Source: Echria macrotheca (Eukaryota > Ascomycota > Sordariomycetes > Sordariales > Schizotheciaceae). Taken from it: a DNA stretch of 64,000 bases. Where the stretch lies: positions 248,001-312,000 of the forward strand of contig MU839827.1 of NCBI GenBank assembly GCA_030411725.1, given 5' to 3'. Each line of letters begins with the position of its first letter. Position 1 is the first letter of the stretch. The notes below the pieces were generated by a model, which did not search any database, was not told the DNA's origin, and saw only the letters and a program-made list of their open reading frames with translations. Shown here piece by piece: positions 49,601 to 59,288 of this stretch. A program made the position numbers and the translations under genes.

Positions 49601-52600
49601 AGGCTGCTGTGGAGGCTGGGGGTTTGCGGAGCTAACCAAGGTAGTTAGCGGCTCATGGTTGCCCTGATGGATCTGAATTCTGGGGAGATTTTTGTTCTCC
49701 ACGTTACACACTCCCTTCCCGGGCCTTTTTGTCACTCATCAGTGGCTTGGCTTGCTGGCCAGTTGTTTTTTTGGCCGGCGAGTGAGCGAGCAGGCATGGT
49801 TGGAAACCCCGTTCCCGGGGATGTGGTTGGCTGTCTTTTGTCTTGGGCCAAACCTTATCCTACACTACTCCATGCCACCCCCCGGTTCGTTTTTCTCATG
49901 TTTCACTTTTGGGGGTGGGAGGGGAGGGGAGGGTAATTCCGCACACACACACACACACTTGTCATGGAGGCGGAGATGGGCCGCTTTGTCTGATTCATGG
50001 GGCTTGCCCGAAAGCCACATGCTTGTGCTTGTGAAGGGGTGACACGCTACGGCGTGTCATTCGTTTTTCTTTTTTGCTTTTCACGTTGTTGTCCCCCTGT
50101 CTGGATCGGAGATTTGAATATTCGGTGAGAGTTCACGTTCACGTTGATGCGCTGGGTAGTGTACCTACGTACGGGGGGTGTACATGGCTGTTTGTCGTGG
50201 GGGAGGGGATGGGTATCTCTCTATCTTCATATTGGGAGGGGAAAGTACATCCAGAGTGGGATTGTGCTGAAAAGTGTGTGTGTCGCCATCAGGAGCGGTG
50301 AGAAGAGTTTGGATCGGCTTGGGGCGGGCGGGATGCCAAGCCAAGCTTGCCCTTCTCTTCTGTCTACCAGTCCCAGTCCCCTCATCCGCGTCGGGTGTCG
50401 GTGCCGTACGGTTTACAGACACGGCTCATCAGAGCACAAGCAATGATGTCCACTTTCAAAAGAGGGGGGCGTGTGTTGGAAATGTCGGAATATCGGTCGG
50501 CAGGGTCGGGACCGTCGGGTACGACACGCAACTTGAGGCGCGCTAACCTCCTCATCAACCTGGGGCGCGCTAGTTTTCTTCTCCAATCGAGGGGGAAAGG
50601 CCAAGCGCAAGGCAACGCAACGCAAGGCATGTTTGACGTGGCAGGGCCGACCAGGGATTGGGCACCAGTGGACTACTCTAGACTAGTGAGCTAGTGTAGG
50701 GCTGCCGGTCGTCTGCCCCCCCATTTCTCCCAGCCTACCTAGGAAGGATGGGAGAACCTCGGCAGCGGAGAAGTCGGTGAGCTTGTCTTGGTTTGGAATG
50801 GCGTGATTTTTGGCCGGCGAGGACAGAACAAGTGTCTCTGTCTCTGTACCAGTGGGTGACTTTGGGGGGTTGTATCTTGGACTTTTGGGGGTTTGGAGGG
50901 GAGGATGAGAAAAACGGTGAGTACCGTTTTTTTTCTTTTGCTTGTTGAGGCGATACGGCGTTGCAGTCCTGGGGAAAAGAGGCGGGTGTGTGTTGATGGC
51001 CTTGTCGTCCTGCCTGAGGTTGTCAGGTTCTGTGTTTTGGAAACACCGGTTGTGTAATATTTTCATGGGGTGGTCCCTTCTTGAGTCTCCAATTTTTTCC
51101 TTTCTTTCTCAGTTATGTGAGTTCTTTCTTGTTTTCATCGATCTCCTTCCGAAACGCAGATGATCGGTCATATCTCGGCAGTTGGAAGTGGAGTTGTTTT
51201 CATATGTGGGCTGGCTGCCTGGCCTTAGGCTTTCTTACGAAACCAAAGTCTCCCGAGAGTCAGGGGGTCTTTTGCTCTCTTCTGGAAGGGTGTAGGGTTG
51301 TCAGAACATGTCAGAACAGAGGCGAGTACGCTGTTCTGTTGGTATCAGTTGTAATCAGTTGGGTCTGTCTGTCTGGCTGACATCACACGTCACCCCCCTT
51401 TTTTCTTTCTCTCTCTAAAAACCCTTGCTCTCTCTTTTCCTCTTTGAGACTTTTGAAAGGGTGCTCCACAGGGCTGCGCACGAACAAGGTTTGGAAGGCA
51501 GATTTTCAGATCCGGGAGGGAAAGGTTAACCCACACGGGGCGGGAGAATGCGGCGGCTTACATGATGAGCGTATGCTGACACAGTAAGGTAGGTATCACG
51601 CGGCAACGGCCGAAAGGAGAGAGACCTTGAAACGATGTCCACCTACACTAAACAAGTGGAGATAGCCCAGTCCAGAGTCCAGTCAGTGGTTGGTTGGTCT
51701 CCCAAAGTCCGAAACTGAGTAAGGGTAAGTATCGGGTTTGAAAGGGGAAAAACCTCCGTCCGATCCGATCAGCTTCGGAGATTAGGTCTCTCCAACACGT
51801 CGGAGTTTGCCTGCTTCCTGCTTCATCACCATGCTGATAATTGATTACAATACCCTTACGGAGCGGACATGTAATCTAGGTTCCTTGCACCTAGACGTCT
51901 GCCTGTCGGAGTAATTCATGAGACAGCGGACACTGTGTCATGGAGCTGAAAATGGGGATGTAAGCAATATGTCCTGTAGATTACGTGCGGCCGCGATCGG
52001 GAAGGGACAGGCACTTGGCCGCACGTGGCAGGGGATCTTGTTGGACTGCTTTCGCCTTTCGGGGCGTATGTGTGTTTGCGGTGCCGGCCCGACAAGGTGC
52101 TTACATACTTCCGTTAGTGTGTTCGAGGCTATGTTTACATGAGACCCGGGGTGTTCCGTTGAGTGGTTGTGTGGAGATCTCGTATTGTTCGTTTCGGGGG
52201 TTCGGTGTGTGTGGTAGGTTGCGCGTAGCTCCCCGTCCACACACACGGATATTCCCGCACACCTCAGAGAGATTGGGGGCCTAAATGTGGATTTCGTGTC
52301 CGTCAGATGGCGATGAAAAGGCAATCGGATGCAGGGTGGGAGGCCTCTCAGACGAATGGGTGGACCGGAATTGGAGTGGGATATTCGGGCCGTGAATGCC
52401 TGGGAAGAAGAGAAGGCGAAACGGGAAAGTAATCACTTTGTTTTCGAGGCTGCAATGGTAATTGGTTGAGACAGAATGGAAATGGGCCAAGACTGTGGTG
52501 TGTGATTGGGTAATCGGAAGAATGAACATCTCATGCAAATGCAGAGGCAAGCGGTGAAATGATGACAGGGGAAGAGGAAAAAAAACATGGGTTAGGTGAA

Positions 52601-52908
52601 ATATGCGTGATCATCCAAACAGGCAGACGGGTCACGCGGGCAAGAAAATGAATCAGCATCGTTGGGTCTTGGCTTTGGTTGTTTGTGGCAAAGGCAAATA
52701 TGGTTGGTTGCCATTTTCGAAGGCAAAGAGACTTATTGCCACTGGCTGAAAAGTACACGTGTAGGAGCTGAATTGTGGCTCCTTCGCAAAAAGTTGCCAT
52801 GCTATTATTCACCACCCACTTATGCTTAGACAGCAACCGGAACCCGTTACTAAATCATAACCGCATCCCGTCTTGGCTCCGGGCCGTCGTGACACCCGTT
52901 CTTCCGAA
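37698..52908. other. 15.2-kb gene-poor region upstream of the C2H2 gene
   Basis: I find no recognisable protein-coding gene, tRNA or rRNA in this stretch. It is mostly moderate to high GC, so it does not look like AT-rich RIP-mutated transposon debris. Simple repeats and pyrimidine tracts are frequent, e.g. 48960-49080 and (CA)n at 49942. Weak splice-like signals exist (minus strand about 40707-40795; acceptor near 43136 plus). The stretch lies between the 5' end of the zinc-finger gene and the 3' end of the small cysteine-rich gene, both on the minus strand. Confidence 0.6.
49942..49958 (+). repeat. (CA)n microsatellite
   Basis: A short pure CA run in the gene-poor region. A similar interrupted AC run occurs near 49170. 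Confidence 0.9.
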
Positions 52909-53229
52909 CTAGCAGCTATAGTCGATACCGCAGGTGCGCTGTGGTATTATCCGTCAGTTCCTGACTCGCAACACAGCATCCGGAGAAACAAAATACTTAC
53001 ACACCAGTATCCGCAGTTGCCGGAGCAGCACTATGACCAATAGTATTAGTGATGGGTTTCAAATCAGAAAGAACTACTTCGGAAGACTGACCCCAAAGGA
53101 CGTGCACGAAGCTGGGACACAGCCGCCCTCCTTGCCCGGGGCGATCGGGTCCAGGGCAATTGGACCACCCGGCGGAGTGGCCACGGCGAGGGTTGCGCTG
53201 AAGAGCGAGAGGATGTGCGTGTACTTCAT
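52909..53229 (-). CDS. Small secreted cysteine-rich protein, 65 aa
   Basis: Three exons on the minus strand: 53229-53092 (46 codons), 53030-53001 (10 codons) and 52938-52909 (9 codons plus TAG). Introns are 61 and 62 bp: donors GTCAGT and GTAAGT, acceptors CATAG and CACAG, all in phase 0. The N-terminus MKYTHILSLFSATLAVA is a clear signal peptide. The mature part has eight cysteines, at 37, 42, 47, 48, 52, 56, 59 and 65, spaced C-x4-C-x4-CC-x3-C-x3-C-x2-C-x5-C. All cysteines lie in the last 29 residues, and each splice joins Cys-rich segments. The adjacent CC pair with flanking cysteines resembles cystine-knot spacing, but no family is recognised. It is probably secreted and disulfide-stabilised; effector-like, antimicrobial or structural roles are all possible. 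Confidence 0.72.
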
Positions 53230-55185
53230 GTTGTGATTCTGTAGCCGCGGCCTGACTTTGTCTGTCTAATTGTCCGGATGATGATGATGCGAGTATCTCC
53301 CAAAATCACAAACTTCCAACATCCTTTATACTCACTCCCAAGGTCCATTCCCATGATCTCAAGTCAACAAACCTCAACTCCATCTCAACACTAGAGGAAG
53401 AATTTCTCAAGTCGCTCTGGATATAGAAACCTCGATGTAACAAGCCCCATCTCAGCCCCAGACGTCATGGTAGCCAAGCATCTCGACGATGTGACCTTGG
53501 CATGTCTTCGTCTACCATTGAGGACCATTCGCTACGGGCTGACAGGGCTGGAGGGCTGGGCGGATACCCCCAAGTGGGCTGCCAAGTAGGGAATGAGGCC
53601 ATCTTGATGTTGCTTTTGAGAAAAGAAAAAGACGGTGTCCGGGCCTGAATCGCCTCATGATTCCGGTTTGAGGTCTGGGTGCTGCTGCGACGGAACTTGG
53701 CAATGCTAATATTGTAACTATGATCATCTGGTATGCCATGGTTGGTGTTAGCTTGACTGGGCAAACTAACAGATTCATGACAGTTCTCAACGAGAAAATG
53801 GATATGCTTCGAAAAGGATACTTGGAAAGGAAAGAGTTGGCGAACGTCACATCAACTCTTGGAGAACTGACCTCGACTTCTAACCGAAGCCAAGCCCGAC
53901 GCGGTCGGATCGAAGACATCGAAATACCTCTTACTATACCGTCAAGAGAGTGTCCATGTGTCAGGTTATGGTAGGTCTGCCGGGCCGAGGCTATGTGAGC
54001 AAATCAATGTGCTCGGCTGATTCAGCGTACGCTGCCAAGAGGAGGCTTGGCGGAAGGGGAGAGGTTCGACTTTGCAAAGTTGAGGTGGTTCGTCTGGACC
54101 AGAATGCGGGGATACATCTCGTTTGTATTTTTGTGTATATTTTCGTACCTAACTACTAGGCATTCCACATGGAGGATAGTGGCGTTGTTTGATGGTGTGT
54201 CGACTGTGTGTCTACCGGAGTGTTTGGTATCACCGGCCTGGACTAGTTCAATATCTAGGGAATTCTCTCCCTAATACACCGTGGAAGGATAAGTAGAGTC
54301 GTTTGCAGAGAGTCTAGATAGCCAGGCTTTTCATGTCCATCTGCTGACTCACGTCTATTCTACGCCCATAAAACCAGCATGGATAGTAAACTCCCTTCCA
54401 CTTCCAGCCTCATCGTACAGCTTCATTGAACCAGCGATCGAGGACAGAAACAGTGGACACAAGAGAGACGCCCAGCTCCAAGTAAACGAAACCACCAATC
54501 CAACAACAACACCCCTTACCAGATGTACGCTGTAAACAACACCATACCCTTCTCCCCAAAGTACCAGTAAGTACACAACCTAATCCTCCTCGTCTGTACT
54601 CCCATACAGTGCGCCTGTCCCAGTAATCCACATACCACGCCGTCCGCCAGCGCGTATGTATCACGCTCACCAGCCTCCCCAGTTATCTCACCTACCTATA
54701 CATAGACGCACGCAACCAAACACACCGCAAACCGAGCGCAGAATGCTTCCTAATGGAACCATAGCTGCGGGTGCGCGGCACTCAGTAGGTGGGAAAGTAG
54801 ACACAGGCTGGCGGCGGGGGCGGCGTAGCAACCACCACACATATACATACCCTGGGGAGGGATATACTCACTCCCTCCATTCCCAAGTCTGGTAAATGGT
54901 AAAATGTTGGTCCGGCCCCCTGACTTCCGTGTCCGTGTCGATGTCCATGTCCCTCCCCGCCGCCGCCATGCAGCTTTGCCCGTTGCAGGTTGCAGGTTGC
55001 AGGCATTAGCTCGGACTTTGGGATTTCATCCCGCTTTTCTCTCTCTCTCTCTCCCCGGAAGAGTTCCCGGGCGCTTCTGCAAGGCTGATTCGGCCCCTGG
55101 GAGGCGTGGGGTATGTATGGTACGGGATATGGGGGTTAGGGGAGATTCGGGAGGCCATGTGTGTACCTATTGTATGCGGGTGGAC

Positions 55186-55210
55186 GGTATGGTATGGTAT
55201 GGTATGGTAT
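55186..55210 (+). repeat. (GGTAT)5 tandem repeat
   Basis: Five perfect tandem copies of the pentamer GGTAT. Confidence 0.95.
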
Positions 55211-55294
55211 GGAAGGATGAGTGATTGGTTCGGGAACGAGATCGAGTAGGTACATAAGGTAGATTTGCGTCTCGGGTATAGACTGGATGTGTGG

Positions 55295-55556
55295 GAATCT
55301 GGGTCTTTGCCAGGGAATAGATTGTGTGTCAATTGGTGGTACTGGCCCAGCCGGAGTGCTGGCTGGGCCAGGTCTATCTATATCTATCCTATTCCTTTGT
55401 TTCTGAATGCCTTTATCTTCCTGACTGAGTCCTCTTTGACTCAGTTGCATGCCTCCTTGATTCAGTTGCCTGCAAGTAAATAATGGGTCTAAGGTGTCTT
55501 GCATCACTGGCGGTCTTTGGGCCCTTGCCCATCAGGGTGCCTGCATCTTCACAGGA
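55295..55556 (+). repeat. Dispersed repeat, copy B
   Basis: Direct-orientation counterpart of 207-436. It is longer by insertions, including an extra GCTG in 'gtgctggctgggcc' and about 20 bases after 'actcagttgcatg'. The rest aligns with scattered substitutions. Confidence 0.8.
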
Positions 55557-56206
55557 TGTACCTTGGTCTGTTCTGGTTTCTGAGGAAGGGAGGAGATACA
55601 TCCTTATCTTGCCTTTCTGCCGGTATGCCTAGCGATACAGTTAGCTTGAGACTAGAATTTTCTGTGTGTGAGAACTACACGCGCGAGACGATGTCAGGTT
55701 CATGACATCCGCCGGTCGAGGATAGTTCCGAAAATCACGCCCCTCGGATACAATTCGGACTTCACTCTGACTACATACATGGCTGCAGTCATCGGCATCA
55801 ATGCAGGCAGACTCAATGGGGGTTGTTACTCTATTCTAGGACATTATTATTCATCTCTCAATGGAGCAGACCAATTCCTTCAACGTACAACAACTCCTAT
55901 GCCGATCCTGAGAGCTACCACTCGCAGCGTATCCTCGCTTTGTTGAGCTCATCTTCGAACACCGCCATGCTAACTAAGCCTTGCAATCTTTCAGACTTCT
56001 TCATATTGGTGAGATGTGCATCCTGCCACAGACTATGCTCAAGAATTTCTGTGCAAGACCGCGGTTGTTTCCTGGAATGAAGCGCACAGTTGGCCATGAT
56101 GAAGCATCTCCGGAATCTAAAATCCATCTGATGTGCTTCGTCTCGATATCCCATCCGTGGTTTAGCTCTTGATCTAATCTTCAGTCTACCCGGTGACATT
56201 GATTTT

Positions 56207-56628
56207 GGCATCTGATAGGGGTGCACCCCCCTTTTGCTACGGGTGCATCCCCCGCCATTTGCGTTTTACGCATATGCCCTCTAATTTTACTGTTGATATT
56301 TTTCCTGAAAGCTGTATATATAATTGTTAAAGGGCCTATTTACTATATATAAGGGGTTTTAAACTTGTAAAGGCTGATAAAAGTGAAGGTATAAGGCAGT
56401 TACGTGTATTCGCTAGACCCCTGGGTATGCGCTGGGTCGAGACCTTTTATATCTTATTTCCGGTAAATAAAGACTTAAGAACGTAATTGATAGATCGTAA
56501 AGCCCATATTAATAACCCTTTTGGCATTGCTAATACGCCGAAACGCTTGGATCTGAGGATATATGCAAAAAGGTTATCTTCAAGGGGATGCACCCGTAGC
56601 AAAAGGGGGGTGCACCCTATCAGATGCC
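56207..56628. mobile_element. MITE with about 45-bp terminal inverted repeats
   Basis: A 422-bp element begins GGCATCTGATAGGGGTGCAC and ends with its near-perfect reverse complement. The terminal inverted repeats run about 45 bp (56207-56252 and 56584-56628) with one base of difference in a G run. The interior is AT-rich, unlike the surroundings, and codes for nothing. Flanking octamers TTGATTTT (56199-56206) and TAGATTTT (56629-56636) agree at seven of eight positions. That fits an 8-bp target duplication of hAT type. A TA at the inner GATA/TATC boundary would alternatively suit a Tc1/mariner-type element. It lacks a transposase and depends on one elsewhere. Confidence 0.88.
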
Positions 56629-57041
56629 TAGATTTTTGAGACTAGGTAGACACCTGTGGCGTTCAACGACTTCCTATCCTTGCAAACATGCAAGTGAACG
56701 AGAGAGCGGAGCGACAACTATCTGTCGGCAAGTGTCGCCTGCACCGAATGCGTAATGCAATCAGAGTACGGAATAAATCCTCATTCAAAAGGCGCACTGT
56801 AAACACTTCGATTGGCCCCGCGATGCAGTCCGTCGGCGATAGGTAGTCGTCCCCTCATCAGCCCCTGAAAATGAGCCTCAAGTCTTGGCAATCGGCTGAG
56901 CTATCTGCCGTGGTGGAAATTGCACCGACGCCATGGCTGATGATGAAGCCCCTGAACCAGAGCCTCGCGACTACAAGAAAAAAAACTTCTCAACTTCTCC
57001 AAAGTCTCCTCCTGTGTGTGAACTAAACAGGATAATAAACG

Positions 57042-58604
57042 ATGACGACCATCTTATTAACCGTCCTGGCAACGGTGACCATCAAGGCCACACCGCCGCC
57101 GCCGACCACCATTTTCGTCACTCGGTCCTGGCCAAGCGAACCAGTTCGGGTCGTGACAGCTACGTACACCGCCCCGAAGCTGCCAGAGGACTATGACCTC
57201 CACCTTCTTCCTCCGTTCAGCGTGGCCGTCTCGCCGACAACAACGGTGGGGACAACTCCTACCACACCTTCACGGGTGTATGTGACAGCCCAGCCATTCC
57301 CAAATGGCGCTGCACCAGACACGCCCGACCCGCTCGGAATCCGCGATGTGCCGTGGTATTACGGCCCCGGCATGTCCACGCTCCTGAATCTCATCGCCAT
57401 CTCTGCCGTCCTGCAGCTCCACGCCGGTCCCCTATCGCAGCGGGAGATCTCACCCACCAAGGCCGCGGACACTGAAAAGGACGCCATCCCGAGATGGTTG
57501 AGCACGCGCTTCTCAAGAACTCTCACCGCCCTACCGCTTCTTCACATCCTAGCCGTGGCCGCCCTAGCCGGCATGAACCGCGCAGCCGTCGACTTCCTCG
57601 TCAGCTACATCCGCATGGAGCGGCTCCTCCACCACCAGGACGCCAACTGGATTGCCCAAGCCGGCCAGATGGGACCTCCTTTCACCCTTCTAACCTGGGG
57701 CCTCGTCGCCGCCGTCTGGAGAATAATCCTCTGCATCACCCGGCTCTACTCTGCCTGTAGCTCCGACAAGCCCTCCAGATCCGGTGCCGACGGCGTCTCA
57801 GAGAAGCAACGCAGGGCCGCAAACCAAGCAGACCACACCCGCCTCCTCGCACTCGAAGGCGTCGGCATCCTCCTCCCCTGCTCGGCGCTTTCAATGCCCC
57901 TCTTCAACAAGTGGATCTGGATCGGCTTCGCAACGGTCGAGTCCAAGCTGGGCATCGTCATCCCCGCCGACTACATGCCCGCCATCTACTGGGACGGCAT
58001 GCCCGCGGGCTTCCACGCCCTCGTGATCCTGGGTATCGCGTGCACGGCGCTGACATGCCTCGTGATGGGTGCATGTGCGCTGTTCTGTTTGAACCTCGAG
58101 TTCTTTGAGCGCTGCCACTACTTGTTCGAAAGACATGTATTCCGCAGCCCATTCAGGAGGCTGTGGAAAGCATACTGGGTGACCATGGCCATCTTTGTGG
58201 CTCTGTGCGTCATCCAGCTCCTCTGCATGTTCGTCGGCATCCGCGAGACCGAATGGATGCGCCAGATGGGAGAGAAGCATGGCTGGACTGTAGTCCTCAT
58301 CTCGTTCAGCCTGTGCATTCCCTGGATTCCCGTCGTCGTCCCGATGTTTGTCGGCTATTTCTTGGTGGTGTTCCTGTTGATGCCTCTATGGTATCTCCTG
58401 AGGGGCTGGTTGTTTGGCGCCAATGATGTCCGACGTAGCAGCTTCTTCATCCCGTTCACTTACACGCCCGTCTGGGAACCGACTCAGCTGGCTCTAGTCT
58501 GTTTTGGCGTCGGAATCGTCATCCTCTCCTCGCACCAGCTCCGTCAAACCTTCTCAAGACAGCCCACAGCCCCTTCCAGCTCGAGACGGATGCGGCGGAG
58601 GTGA
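57042..58604 (+). CDS. Multi-pass membrane protein of unknown function, 520 aa
   Basis: A single uninterrupted frame with strong GC3 bias. The N-terminus has a short hydrophobic segment (ILLTVLATVTI), possibly a signal peptide. A Thr/Pro-rich, probably extracellular segment to about residue 105 follows. Then come about seven to nine hydrophobic helices, e.g. MSTLLNLIAISAVLQL, LVILGIACTALTCLVMGACA, MAIFVALCVIQLLCMFVGI and PMFVGYFLVVFLLMPLW. A charged loop with EKQRRAANQADHTRLLALEG lies in the middle. I recognise no family. The C-terminus is Ser/Arg-rich. The MITE sits about 410 bp upstream, possibly near its promoter. Confidence 0.8.
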   Translation: MTTILLTVLATVTIKATPPPPTTIFVTRSWPSEPVRVVTATYTAPKLPEDYDLHLLPPFSVAVSPTTTVGTTPTTPSRVYVTAQPFPNGAAPDTPDPLGIRDVPWYYGPGMSTLLNLIAISAVLQLHAGPLSQREISPTKAADTEKDAIPRWLSTRFSRTLTALPLLHILAVAALAGMNRAAVDFLVSYIRMERLLHHQDANWIAQAGQMGPPFTLLTWGLVAAVWRIILCITRLYSACSSDKPSRSGADGVSEKQRRAANQADHTRLLALEGVGILLPCSALSMPLFNKWIWIGFATVESKLGIVIPADYMPAIYWDGMPAGFHALVILGIACTALTCLVMGACALFCLNLEFFERCHYLFERHVFRSPFRRLWKAYWVTMAIFVALCVIQLLCMFVGIRETEWMRQMGEKHGWTVVLISFSLCIPWIPVVVPMFVGYFLVVFLLMPLWYLLRGWLFGANDVRRSSFFIPFTYTPVWEPTQLALVCFGVGIVILSSHQLRQTFSRQPTAPSSSRRMRRR

Positions 58605-59288
58605 CACAGTGTTCTGGATCGGTCTTGGCCGGAGGGCGCCGCGCCAGCAACCGAGGTCCGCATCTCCGCCCGGGCCATCGTCGGTCACTGGAAATGTTGA
58701 TCGATGCTACTCGCAAACAACGACCCCCCTAGCTGGTTTGAAGTTGCGGCTTTTTGCATTCAAGCTGCGCAGCCAATGGCAGCCGTTTCGTTCCACACGT
58801 TGCCTAACCGTCTCGATCGCGATTCGTCGTAACCGGTGCTGCACGTCCGATGTGACCGAGCTCGCTTTTTCGTCCCGAGGCATACACCGGCAAGCCAGGA
58901 ACACGCCATGCTTCGACCCCGCTTGCCCGCTTGCCCGCCCTGCTGGGAAAATGATGAAGTCATGCAGACGCCAGACCTGCTGGTTTGAATCCATAGGAGT
59001 TGACCCCAAAGTTGGAGCTACGTCGGAGCAGGCTAGGCAGATTCGGCCAAACAGGCAAATGGTAGTCTCAGGGCCATCGAGACGAATCCGAGAGAAATAC
59101 AAGATGCAGCGTGACACCCAATCGCAACCGCCTTGAACCGCACGGGTCCCAGCTACCGAGGTAGCGTCAGTAACTTCGCTTTCGCATGCAGTCCGGCCTG
59201 AACCTGTTGGCCAGCGACGAAAGGGCGATATATATAGCCTGTTGTGCCATGCTGCGACCCGGCAGGCCATCTTGTTCCGCATCGCAGG
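58605..59288 (+). promoter_or_regulatory. Intergenic region with TATA box before the PhoD gene
   Basis: TATATATA at 59229-59236 lies about 53 bp upstream of the phosphatase start codon. No CACGTG site for a Pho4/NUC-1-type factor was seen. The remainder has no supported gene. Confidence 0.45.

Larger units (their letters stand above)
53230..57041. other. Gene-poor region with repeats and a MITE
   Basis: It holds the promoter of the cysteine-rich gene, tandem GGTAT units, copy B of the dispersed repeat and the MITE. Two gene-like fragments exist: a plus-strand open frame around 53720-53974, and a minus-strand one around 55915-56170 reading toward ELNKARIRCEW. Neither could be built into a complete gene, so they are not listed as genes. 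Confidence 0.5.

Noticed and set aside
53461..53974. Possible plus-strand gene near 53.5-54.0 kb
   Set aside because: Candidate splice sites exist but every combination I tried hits a stop or changes frame; no recognisable domain.
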